In this document: positions 53,301 to 62,123 of the stretch, piece after piece
Layout: each line of letters begins with the position of its first letter
How positions within the stretch are numbered: the first letter of the stretch is position 1
Source of the DNA: Tubulanus polymorphus
Lineage: Eukaryota; Nemertea; Palaeonemertea; Tubulaniformes; Tubulanidae
Length of the DNA: 64,000 bases
NCBI RefSeq assembly: GCF_964204645.1
Contig: NC_134028.1
Coordinates: 22,728,153 to 22,792,152 of the forward strand
Direction of reading: 5' to 3'
Program-made: the position numbers and the translations under genes
The notes under the pieces: generated by a model
Told to the model about the DNA's origin: nothing
What the model saw: the letters and a program-made list of their open reading frames with translations, nothing else
Database searches by the model: none

Positions 53301-54092
53301 GTTTCCCGAGGTTAACCCTGTTGTGGCCTACTTAAGGAGTCATTTTCTACCTACCGTGGCTTTGTCGAAGTCTTTAGTGCCACCAATCGCAGATACAATA
53401 TTATCGTCGGTTACGATTAGAGAAGCGATTTCTGCATCGTTCATCTTAGCGATACATGACGGAATGCTTTCAATATGGTTGCTCGTAAGATTCGCTACCA
53501 TGGTCACTGTGTCCCCGAATACCTGTAAAATCATTCGTGAGATGTTTCCAATGAAATTATATTCTATCTATTGACAAAAATAATATCGAGTACTAATTTT
53601 TCGAAAGATGCGATTTTCCACTGAAATAGTATTCCCGAAGATGTCTATTGGAATGTAGTCGAAACGTCGAATAAACTACTAGCTCAAGGAAAACATATTT
53701 CGGATTTTATATTTTTCGTCATCATAGTGGGATTCTCTACAGACCACTCAAAATTAATTGACTGATAAATATTAATGAATGGCGCTGTGTTCTTGTAATT
53801 CAAAAGCAAGGGACAGTCGATTCCGATTGTTTGGATAGGAGTTTAATCGAGATAAAGAGTTCAAACTTGTTTCCTATAAGACATGTTTCAATTGAATCGC
53901 CTACCCTTGCTTGGAAGAGGCGATCCAAAATAGCGCGATCTTTCCAGCCTACATTTGCTCCACACAGGACAGTATAACAATTCCGCATGTCAGCTACGGC
54001 TATCGCATTTATTTCAGCTGTGGTCAATGTTGCTATCTGATTTGCCGTTTGCAAAACCCTGATTTCGTCGCATTTGTAAGTTTTAGCGGTCG
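50367..54092 (-). CDS. Exons 21-27 of the mesothelin-like gene: C-terminal helical domain and GPI signal
   Basis: Exon 21 (54092-53905) encodes ATLTTAEINAIAVADMRNCY and ends near DRLFQAR. Exon 22 (53522-53355) encodes VFGDTVTMVANLTSNHIES and MNDAEIASLIVTDDN. Exon 23 is 52676-52534 and exon 24 is 52005-51854. Exon 25 (51484-51387) encodes AYLDVTNFNKIPDTTVKFI. Exon 26 (51289-51103) encodes GMSDKNIAALTKAQAMELRD, then LKELPEVRKAVICKKR and LKKTSAAVSIT. Exon 27 (50422-50367) encodes GSGFAVFAMLLLGFAVLK followed by TAA. A small-residue site (ITGSG) followed by about 15 hydrophobic residues at the extreme C-terminus is the GPI-attachment pattern. A single-pass membrane tail is less likely because no cytoplasmic residues follow. 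Confidence 0.78.
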
Positions 54093-57000
54093 CTGTAATT
54101 GAGAAATAAGATTCACTAAGCACAAGCATATATGGTTAAGAGGAGAGATGAGACGGTAGAGGTAGAGGTAGAGGTAGAGGTAGAGGTAGAGGTAGAGGTA
54201 GAGGTAGAGGTAGATGGGGATATATTTCTGCTTACATCTTTTTCTCCTCTTTCCAGCCGGAGTTCCTAGCGCGGCCGCCGCTTTCTTCATCTCGCTGATG
54301 TTCACTTCTTTGTATTTCTTGAGTAGCCCATTCATTCGCTGGCGTCGAGATTTATCGGCCGGTATTTCACATTCGTCGTCGCTATCATCATCTCGACGTT
54401 CCCCACGCTGGCCACCGCGACACATCTTTTCATTACCCAGGGCCGTCTTTAGATAGAAGAGAACAGCAGGTGAATGCGTGATGTCTGTGTGACGTCACTC
54501 ATTCATTCATTCATTCACAAATTTTTCACAAATTCGAAGCTATCTTTTTCTTAGTCAAAAGGCTTGACGCTTGGATCTCTCGCCTCACGATCGTCTCACG
54601 ACTGAAACGTCTTTAACTTAATCATTGTCTTTGATCTTGTACAACTCATATTTTCCTTTTAAAACTTGTAACTACTCAATGATATCGTGTTATTATGTCA
54701 TTGATTATCAAATCCAGTTCTATTCTATTTATTAGTAAACTGACCGCTGGTATTTTGCTAAGATCCGGCAGCAAAGTCATTAAGTTTCCATAGGCCGCCG
54801 CTTTTACCGGGGCATCTTCGGCCGCCCATGAAGACGGTTTAACTGCCCTAAAGATTGAATATGAAAAATCACGATTAATTTTGAATAGGATGAACTCTTT
54901 TTAGTCGGGCGTAGGTCGGCCGGCGACACGATTCCCAGCGACCGTCAGCGACGATCCCGTCACAAACACCCCGAGCACCCTTGCGACTGTCAGCGATATC
55001 AATCACTTTCTGCGATGCGATGCGACGACTGATAGAGACACTACACGTCACTGACGAACACATCACAAGTCGACCTATACCGCCTTAAGAGTTCGCGCAA
55101 TCGTCGGTTTTCAAAACGCCGATTCAAAAAAGTTTAAACAAGTTTATATTTGTGAGATATTTTTTTCACACGAAATCCTTACGTCATTTCCTTTTTAAGC
55201 AGAGTTTCTAGGATTTTGTTCCACGATTTGCAGGCGCCGAAAGTCTCAATCGTTTGGTCAAATGCAGTTGTGTTGAGGACTGTGCTTTTGAACTGTGCGT
55301 CCGTCAATTCGGCCGCTAAGTTAGGTCCCAATGTGACGATATCCTCAGCTGCTATAGTACCGTTATTAATACTCTGGAAAAAAGAAAACTTGAAATTATG
55401 TAAGTGATTGACGTTCAATTTTATAACGGGAGCTACATTAGAATATATGTATAAATGTTTTGATTTTTTTTTTGTTAAAAGTTGTAAATTTGAAAACCTT
55501 CAATAAATCTAATAACCATGAACTCAAAGCAATATTTGATGTTTGCTTTGTGATAGTGATTTTGCGCAATAGAATATTGATTACCTCGCTGTACGTGGAT
55601 AATACATACGGATAATGATTTCTACAAGGAAATCGCTGCTTGGGCTAGTTCGATGCAGTCAAACATGCTCAAATCTGTTACTATACAGGTGGCTCCCTTC
55701 GTGACTATTGTTACCGCTCCTCAAACCCAGCCACCATTCTAACGGCGCTCCCCATAGGTAAGGCGGGAAAAACTCTTCTGCTGTGTACGCGGCAGATCTC
55801 CCTAATAAGTTCCTTTCCTTACTTACCTTGAGGCAATCGAAGCATTTCGTGGTGTATTTTGCCCAGAATGCGTACGGTCGGCATACGCCTTCGACTTGGC
55901 CGATCTGTTTGCAGACTTCGTAGGAAGTTGTAGCTGGTAGTACCGTCTCGTTGCAGATATCCTCTATTCTGTTAAAATCACGCGCATATCAATTGTATCA
56001 ATTATAGCAATGATAGCAGACGTCAAGTGGAATCAGTGAAAATCCATTATAACATCATCAACTGGCGTACCGAGAAAAACTCGGCGATGTCAAGAATGGT
56101 TTTTTCATTGATTGATGCATTGAAGAGAAATGCGGCCAATTACGTTTAATTTTGGGCCTTAGGTCGATTTTTCGAGTTTAAAACAACGACTTCTATGCCC
56201 ATTGACTGCATTAATCTTCCATTAAAATTTTAATTCGGCATGTTAGATCTCAGAAAAAAATCATGTTTGCTTTAAGTGAACTCTTGACATTGAAAAAGGC
56301 GTTATAGCGGATTTTAAATACGAGTCGATATTGATACACTTACGGTGTATAGATGGCGCATGGTCCCAGTGCTGCCATGGCGTCTGCGTCTATAATACCA
56401 TCCGGGGCTCCATCACCGTCATTATCTAGAGCCATAATTGCCGCTTTCGCATTGTCGAACGCTTTTTTTCTCTACATGCAGAAATCAACGAGAAACTTCG
56501 TTAAGCATATTGATACAATGAGTTGGTTTATCTTTGTATTTCGTATCATACTGTTCGGGCAAAAGTAAAATTACCGATAAAATCGGCAAAATACTGGATG
56601 AAATTGGATGAATTCAGGAAATCCTGCATTAGAAGAGGGCGGCCTGAGGCTCAAACGTTGGTTAAACTCTAAACCCGTCTACCCAGTTCAATAGTTCTTA
56701 TGTTAGAATTTTAATAGTCGAATAAGATACTCAGTCATACAAAAGAACCAAAGAACCACAACCATTTCGGCTGTTGACTAACACCAGCCATCATCATAGT
56801 ATATTATCATAGACACATCAACTCTTTCACTTAGAATGTGGTTAATGTCACCATGTGACACTCTGTCATCTGTATTCCCTTCCACTTTATCTAATCATAA
56901 CCGTTTAGAATTTTGTGGTTTCTATGGTACCCCTTGTTGTTTTTACAGCTAGTTCTGTTCAACTTTGTTCTGACACATATCATTGCTTTTGAGCTATGAG

Positions 57001-60000
57001 TTCTTTTTCTGGTCATTCCACCTGATGATGGCCGTTAGTCAACAGACGAAACGTTGTAATTTCATTTTCATAAATTCTATCGTATAGAATTCGAATTGAG
57101 GGACTTTATTTCAAATATGGATGATTTACACCCATTTTTCGCAATGGCCTTCGGTCTTTTGTGTTTTTTCTATCCTCTTATTACCTACCACATTATTGGT
57201 GACGTATGGAAAAACATCGGGAGAACAGAACAAATTACCGAGTTCGATTTTTCCAAGCGTCAGTGTATCCAACAGACCAACGGTAAACATCGGTCCGATG
57301 ACTTTCATAACCGCTCTGAAAATACGAAATCGAAACCGGGTTATTTTCACGTTCAGCTTTTGACGGAGATTAGTACGTAAATCAATAGATGAAACGAGCC
57401 GTACTTCAAATCGGGTTCCGAGAGGGCCTTGATGTCTGGGATTTTATCCAGTAAACATTGTACCTGGAAATAAGATTAAAACCCACAAATTTAAAAGATA
57501 AAATACGACATTTTATGTATCAAGGATTAAATTTCTCCTCCGAGTACGGCTATTTTACCATTAAATCCATTATCGTCTCACCTCGCGAAAGCATTTAGCT
57601 AAAACATTCTTTTCTTTCCAGAAAAAAACCACTTAACCAACACAAAAAGCTCGCCAAAGCGAAAGTAAAAATACCATCGTTTAAACTAAACTGTAATCTT
57701 AATAAACTCACCAAGGCTTTTTTACCACCGACAATACTTTTCATAGTCTTGATTGTAGCTAAATCTAGGTTTGCACAAACGTCATTGGACGGCACCACTT
57801 CAATGAGTGCTTCATTAGCCGCTACGACAGCATTGGCCTGTTTATCGGTAGCTGTACGCTACAAAATTAAAACGAAAATGGAATTGAAATTTCACATTAT
57901 GACTCTCTGCATGTGTTAAGCAACGTTGGCTTAGATTTTTTGCATTAATTCGTGTATCTAAAAGTTAACTGTTTTTCAAGCTCTCAAAAGAAATCGCCAA
58001 GCTTTGTGAAAATGTTACCGTGGTCACTATGTGCATCCGCGTGGCGATATCCATCATGAGAATCTGTGGCAGTATGGCGGGATCTTTCAGCAGATTCGTG
58101 CAAGCAGCCGCGGGCAACAACTTAATCTCCGTATAAGGCTTCAACCCCAACGTAGCTTTTACGTCTTCAGTAAATGAAGCTACCGTAGACGTAGCTGTGA
58201 GTGTAGTGACCGCGCTGCATTTAGCGATGATCGGACTCTAAACATGGTACATAAAACAAAAAATTAGAAATTAGAAAATTAGAATTAGCTTATGACCAAA
58301 TTGCGCATTGATATTCAGAATATATAGAATATACATATATATAGCAAACAGTACCATATCGCGGTATTTCGTTGCAGCTAGTAGTTTAAGGAGGTTCTGA
58401 TGACAAAGAACGGCCTTCGGCACTTGTCTGAATACGGTCGGCTTTTGAAAACCTACAGTACACCCGTGTGTGTTAACGACAGCCGGGACAGTGTTGGCAG
58501 CCGTGGCCTTCAACGCAGTAATTTCGGCTGCAGTGAATGTGCATTTCTTTGTAACCATCTTCAAAACCTGAAAGCGCGGAAATTTCATCTCTTGATAGGA
58601 ATTTTTGATGAACTTAGATTCCGGTTACGCAGTGGTTAGTCTAAACTTTTCTATACATGACTTACCTATAATTCAAAAATATGGTTACAGAGCAGCAACA
58701 ACGGGTGTATATGTGTGACGGCTTAACGCAATGCATTTGATACACATTTTAGTAGTCGAATTTGATAGATTTTACGAGCAAAAAAACTGTGACAGAAAAC
58801 CCTGATGAACTGATTTTTCCGTGACTGTAGAAATCGATTCATGCATTCATTCTGATGCCGGTTGAGGTGACACGGATTTGATAGTCTTCAATTTACCTTT
58901 ATATCAATGCCTTCTTCGGTCAATCCGAACGGGACGCACAGATCTTTACATTGATACGTACTGTCGAACACGACCGCATCGATTTTAGCGAGCGGAATAT
59001 ATTTCACCATATTTCCAAGTCTTCAAGAAATAGATGAAAATACGCTTTTAATACATATTCATCTCTGTATAACTGTGGCCACGATTTATCAGGCGAGCAA
59101 TATTGAACGAATCACTTACGCTTTTAGGTTAGTTACGGTAAGAGCTGTGTTGCCTTTGGCTTTAGTGATCTTGAGTATAACTTTTTTTAGGCAGCCTCCG
59201 ATCTGACCCATCCCCCTCGACCGCGGCGGTGGCTTCTTGCCTCCGTCTTCTTGTTGACGACTGGAACAGCTTTTCGGTCGATTGAAATCAAAGTTTAGCG
59301 TTTTCAATTTCGCAACGTCCGCCTGCAATGAAACAGATTTACATCCTGTATATTTCAAATATCGAATAGGTTTTATTTGAACTTAGCTGTGAGATCTTAA
59401 CTCACAACTGTTTAACTGGGTGCGGTCATTTTTCGGAAACTCCAAATAAGAGTGATTTTTTAAATTGATAATAGATGTGATATTAATGGCTATACAAGAA
59501 AACTAACTTAAAAGTTTATTGACGCCTTAGAAAATAACATACATATATGGCTTAATATAGTCGACGATGAATTGTACAATATGAATGTAATATTGGGATC
59601 AATCATGATATTCAAATTGCCATTAAAATCCATTATCAAAAAGACATGAAAATGCATTGAATAGAAATAAGAATCATGAAATCTAATAAATAAAAAAATG
59701 AATACTTATATATATTCACAATTGTTATTGTTATTTTGAAACGCTAATATTGATGACGTAGTGCGCATCGACTGGCACATTTCCCGCACCAACAGGAGTT
59801 ATCAGATGTAAAAAAAACATTTTTGTAACGTTTTTTAACGGCGTCAAAAACGACGATTCGAATGATAGGACTTTTTACCTCTGTGATAGTTGTAGGTAAT
59901 TTCGTGCACGCTCTCGCGTTGAAGAATGGGATGAAAAGCACAAATTGTGTGAACGGTGTTGCCGACGTTACCAACGTCGTTTTCATCTTTACAGCCGCGA

Positions 60001-62123
60001 ATAAATCCGCCGCTTTTTTGAACGCGTCAACATTATTCTTGATCTCCGTTTCCGTTCCGCATGTTGCTCCTATTTTGTCCAACCTAAAAATGCATGGTTA
60101 TCGCTTTTCTAATTAATCGGAGTGCGAATCATTAAAATAAAAGAAATAAAAGGGCAAGGAGAGAAAAACATTTCAAAAATCTTACGTTATAGGCGTTTTT
60201 GAGTGAAGTCATTGGACTTCAGACTTTGTATCTGAACCATATATAGAGTGGTTAGTAAGTAAGTTATCTATTTGTCACAATGAATATGTACAATATTTTC
60301 TTTTTCATAAAATGCTTATTAATTGATAATGAAATTAGATTAAAAATATATGTTAAGAAGATTTCAAGATTTCAACAATTTCGTTGTACTGTGTTTTATA
60401 TTGTAAAGCGCAGCGATTATCTTATAGATCTGCGCTATATAAGAAAATATACCATTAATATTATTAAGAATACATCGCTCAAATCTTGGATTACTCCAAG
60501 CACAAATCAACTTACACTGCAGTGAGCTGTGCGGCCGATCTTTGCTGCGTAGCTACCAACTCTCCGAGGAACGGGGATCCTTGTAAGGTGACCAGCAACT
60601 GGCGGCAGGTTAGTTTACCGATGGCAGCGGCCGTGTAGACCGCAGCGTCACCACCGAAAACACCAGCTAATCTTTTCATCATTTGATCCATTACGTTTTT
60701 CGCAACAGCCTATAACAACAATAACAAATATTTATTGACGTCGCTTAGGAAAGAAGAAAAATGAAAGAACAGCCGAGATACGATTTTTGCTATCACCTTC
60801 AAGGGCGCTACTTCAATCGCTGTCATTATTGCACTCCCCAAACTCGACGGCTTCAACGCATCTATAACGCCATTTAAGATCTCTTTATCCTTGAACGTTG
60901 CTATGACTTTCACGAATTCTTTGAATTGGTCCATAGTGATCTTCGTTTGGGTCCACTGCAATCAGAAAAAGAGGATTTACATACATTTTAATGGACGATT
61001 TGTTTCTTCGAGTGTAACGTGTTCGTTATTCGTTCGGGAAACGCGTTTATGCTTACGGGAAGTTGATGAAGGCATAGCGCGGGTATCTTTACGAACGAAG
61101 CTACCGGGACTGTAGTCAAATCAATCGCTGTAGTATCCTTTACATATGCGGCGATACTATTCAGAATAGTGGTTTTATCTGCGGGGGGCAGTGCATCCCA
61201 TTTGGCTAACACACTATAGATAAAATAACACATTCATAGTGAATATCAATCTCTGAAATATATCAACACATTTATCGTTATCAAATCTTTACAAGTTTCG
61301 TCGTTCTTACTTTGCACGGAGGGTCTTGATCGGCGCAGAATTGAACGATTGTGCCTCTCCATAAGTCGGCCTGCAAAAAGAAAGCGGCTGTGAATTGAAC
61401 AATATCCTGATGATTTTTTCATGTTGGGATTTTGCAATTTCCTAGAGATATTTTACACTTTAATATGGATTTTATCATCTATTCCGAAATGGTTTTTCTT
61501 GTCAGAGCGGATTTTCGAGCTCTGCTCCTCACGCGATATTGTGAAAACTCAGTGCGCGCAAGCTTCGAAGTAAACCGAAAAACAAATTCTTTTCGAAAAA
61601 TACGTAACCCTTTCTACGGTGAACCACCGCGAAAGGGGACGATAGTAGGCAATTTTACTTACGCCAATGTATCCGCTGCACAGGCGACTGTAAATTTGAA
61701 AAAAAAAAATTTTAAAGAAAATTGAATTGAAATTCACTCATGATTCCAATTGATAAAAGAATCAGAACGCGTGTATCATTCATTTAACTTACACACTCGT
61801 TTGACTTTCAGGTATTCGGCTTTATCGAACGCTGCAATGAAAATATGAACGAAACTTAAGTTTGGATGTCACTGTTGATTGGTCGCGCACATGACGGGAA
61901 GAACGTGCAAGATGACCTTGATTAAAGATTCAGGATCCGTGTTTTGTTAAGATGATATAAGATAGAATCCAACAATTCGGATAGCCGTATTACAATCATT
62001 GTTATCATATTATCTCGGATATCTTGGAGTAATCGTTAAATGATTATCTTCATCCATTATCCTTACCTAGTGCCGTGCGTGGTTTTTCCTTTGGTCGCTT
62101 CGCCTCGGCTATCGTCACCAAAA
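50367..62123 (-). CDS. Large GPI-anchored helical-repeat surface protein, mesothelin/stereocilin/otoancorin-like (27 joined exons, N-terminus incomplete)
   Basis: I joined 27 exons by GT-AG borders with matching phase, in transcription order: 62123-62067, 61831-61793, 61687-61663, 61370-61311, 61213-61057, 60955-60797, 60709-60516, 60083-59879, 59322-59120, 59020-58897, 58567-58355, 58237-58019, 57858-57712, 57463-57405, 57315-57204, 56471-56344, 55968-55827, 55373-55183, 54847-54745, 54446-54236, 54092-53905, 53522-53355, 52676-52534, 52005-51854, 51484-51387, 51289-51103, 50422-50367. The total is an intact frame of about 1,246 residues ending in TAA. It has a hydrophobic stretch then AEA/KRPKEK (signal peptide end), repeated amphipathic helices with motifs of the LTxAEIxAL type, scattered cysteines, N-glycosylation sites and a hydrophobic C-terminus. 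This architecture is that of the mesothelin/stereocilin/otoancorin superfamily, GPI-anchored proteins of cell surfaces and apical matrices. The family call rests on architecture and motif style, not on a search. The donor of exon 15 (57204) is weak and is the least certain join. An AATAAA on the minus strand lies at 50045-50040. Confidence 0.72.
50579..50996. repeat. 35-bp minisatellite, about 12 copies, in the last intron of the mesothelin-like gene
   Basis: The unit on the plus strand starts AACCCGCAGAGCGCTAAACT and continues TAGCAGGTTCCCCTC. There are about 11 full copies plus a decayed last copy; three copies have a 4-bp AGCT/GGCT insertion and some read CACTGAGCGCC. On the minus strand the unit closely matches the 3' tail of the SINEs at 24.5 and 11.2 kb (GAACC..GCT...GCTCTGCG...GGGTTGAGGG), so the array probably arose by amplification of a SINE tail. 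Confidence 0.9.
51755..51840 (+). repeat. Partial copy of the fold-back repeat family
   Basis: Contains GGATATAGTCGAAAAACGTT, GAATAAACCACTACTTGCTC, and then ATTTCGGACTTTAATTTCGT, matching the copy at 53.6 kb. It lies in the intron between exons 24 and 25 of the mesothelin-like gene. Confidence 0.65.
52270..52385 (+). repeat. Dispersed repeat, second copy of the element at 6478
   Basis: Shares ordered blocks with 6478-6605: TAGCTGC..AG..AGCGAT.AC, GGTTTTCTGCAAAGC, GCACCATGC and ATGATGGGAATT, then GCATTGA and CTAAT. It lies in an intron of the mesothelin-like gene. No coding capacity. Confidence 0.7.
53150..53215 (+). repeat. Dispersed 'CACCTGGTGG / TTGCCACAGT' repeat fragment
   Basis: Contains AACCTGGTGGATCATCG, CATACGTGGAATCCTCGATT and GCCACAGTAGC. 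Related fragments lie at 1905-1970, 14420-14460, 24830-24910, 43428-43480 (minus) and 52745-52785 (minus). Repeated core only; no coding role. Confidence 0.6.
53625..53745 (+). repeat. Solo copy of the fold-back repeat family, inside an intron
   Basis: This copy has the string TTCCCGAAGATGTCTATTGG followed by AATGTAGTCGAAACGTCGAATAAACTAC, closely related to the right arm of the palindrome at 21.8 kb. It continues with a 3' segment ending in GTGGGATTCTCTAC. A second partial copy in an intron is at 51755-51840. Both are in the mesothelin-like gene. Confidence 0.7.
54155..54215. repeat. Hexanucleotide microsatellite (GAGGTA)n in an intron
   Basis: About ten copies lie about 20 bp downstream (minus strand) of the donor of exon 20 of the mesothelin-like gene. 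On the transcribed strand the unit is TACCTC, which can be pyrimidine-tract-like. Confidence 0.9.
54236..55968 (-). CDS. Exons 17-20 of the mesothelin-like gene: Cys-rich module, helices, and charged segment with a furin-like site
   Basis: Exon 17 (55968-55827) is Cys-rich (six Cys in 47 codons, with CNETV glycosylation site and KCFDCLK end). Exon 18 (55373-55183) has SINNGTIAAEDIVTLGPNLA and ELTDAQFKSTVLNTTAFDQ. Exon 19 (54847-54745) ends NLMTLLPDLSKIPA and has donor GTCAGT. Exon 20 (54446-54236) is unusually charged: TALGNEKMCRGGQRGERRDD, then DDSDDECEIPADKSRRQRMN, and it ends TPAGKRRKR. After splicing, the sequence reads KRRKR/S, a furin-type R-x-K/R-R site. By analogy with mesothelin, whose precursor is cut by furin to release its N-terminal part, this could separate a shed ectodomain from a GPI-anchored part of about 330 residues. 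Confidence 0.72.
56344..57463 (-). CDS. Exons 14-16 of the mesothelin-like gene, including an EF-hand-like acidic loop
   Basis: Exon 14 (57463-57405) encodes VQCLLDKIPDIKALSEPDLK and joins in phase 2 to exon 15 (57315-57204), which encodes AVMKVIGPMFTVGLLDTLTL and further helices to the FCSPDVFPY region. Exon 15 could instead end at a better-looking donor at about 57185 (phase 1), which would need an unseen extra exon, or at TGG/GTGTAA near 57127. I chose 57204 because it keeps the frame open. Exon 16 (56471-56344) encodes an acidic loop LDNDGDGAPDGIIDADAMAA, with Asp/Asn at positions like those of a calcium-binding EF-hand loop, then ALGPC. Calcium binding is inferred only. Confidence 0.6.
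57712..59322 (-). CDS. Exons 9-13 of the mesothelin-like gene: central helical repeats
   Basis: Exon 9 (59322-59120) carries a basic/proline linker (GGKKPPPRSRGMGQIGG) between ADVAKLKTLNFDF and KAKGNTALTVTNLKA. Exon 10 (59020-58897) has LGNMVKYIPLAKIDAVV and three cysteines' worth of loop around CKDLCVPFGLTEEGIDIK. Exon 11 (58567-58355) has the repeat motif FTAAEITALKATAANTVPAV. Exon 12 (58237-58019) contains LGLKPYTEIKLLPAAACTNL. Exon 13 (57858-57712) contains NDVCANLDLATIKTMKSIVG. The 'LGN...I..IDAV' and 'T..EI..L' patterns recur, which is the main reason for calling a repeat protein. All joins are in phase with canonical acceptors. Confidence 0.75.
59879..61213 (-). CDS. Exons 5-8 of the mesothelin-like gene: first helical repeat block
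   Basis: Exon 5 (61213-61057) encodes NVLAKWDALPPADKTTILN and following helices. Exon 6 (60955-60797, phase 0/0) begins WTQTKITMDQFKEFVKVIA and ends AIEVAPLK; its donor GTGATA is weaker than average. Exon 7 (60709-60516) begins AVAKNVMDQMMKRLAGVFGG and includes the IGKLTCRQLL helix. Exon 8 (60083-59879) contains DKIGATCGTETEIKNNVDAF, a long hydrophobic helix, and ends TKLPTTITE. Each exon encodes about two to three alpha-helices with Leu/Ala at regular spacing, as expected of an alpha-solenoid. Phases across the four exons agree (2-0, 0-0, 0-2, 2-0). Confidence 0.75.
60395..60450 (+). repeat. SINE tail-like fragment in an intron
   Basis: TTGTAAAGCGCAGCGATTAT and CTGCGCTATATAAGAAAATA match the style of the SINE tail at 10.5 kb (AGCGCT..TATATAA). 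It lies between exons 7 and 8 of the mesothelin-like gene, which end at 60516 and begin at 60083. Confidence 0.5.
61311..62123 (-). CDS. Exons 1-4 of the mesothelin-like gene: signal peptide end and N-terminal segment
   Basis: Exon 1 (62123-62067) starts in phase 1 after acceptor TATAG. It encodes the hydrophobic end LVTIAEA followed by the basic stretch KRPKEKPRTAL. The A-E-A/K boundary fits signal peptidase cleavage. The initiating Met and the rest of the hydrophobic core must be in an upstream exon, which I could not identify up to 64000. Exons 2 (61831-61793), 3 (61687-61663, only 25 nt) and 4 (61370-61311) add FDKAEYLKVKRV, FACAADTLA and PTYGEAQSFNSAPIKTLRA. The frame of exon 4 is fixed by its neighbours (phase 2 in, phase 2 out). 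A different frame of exon 4, starting ADLWRGT, also looks plausible but breaks the chain. Confidence 0.65.
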
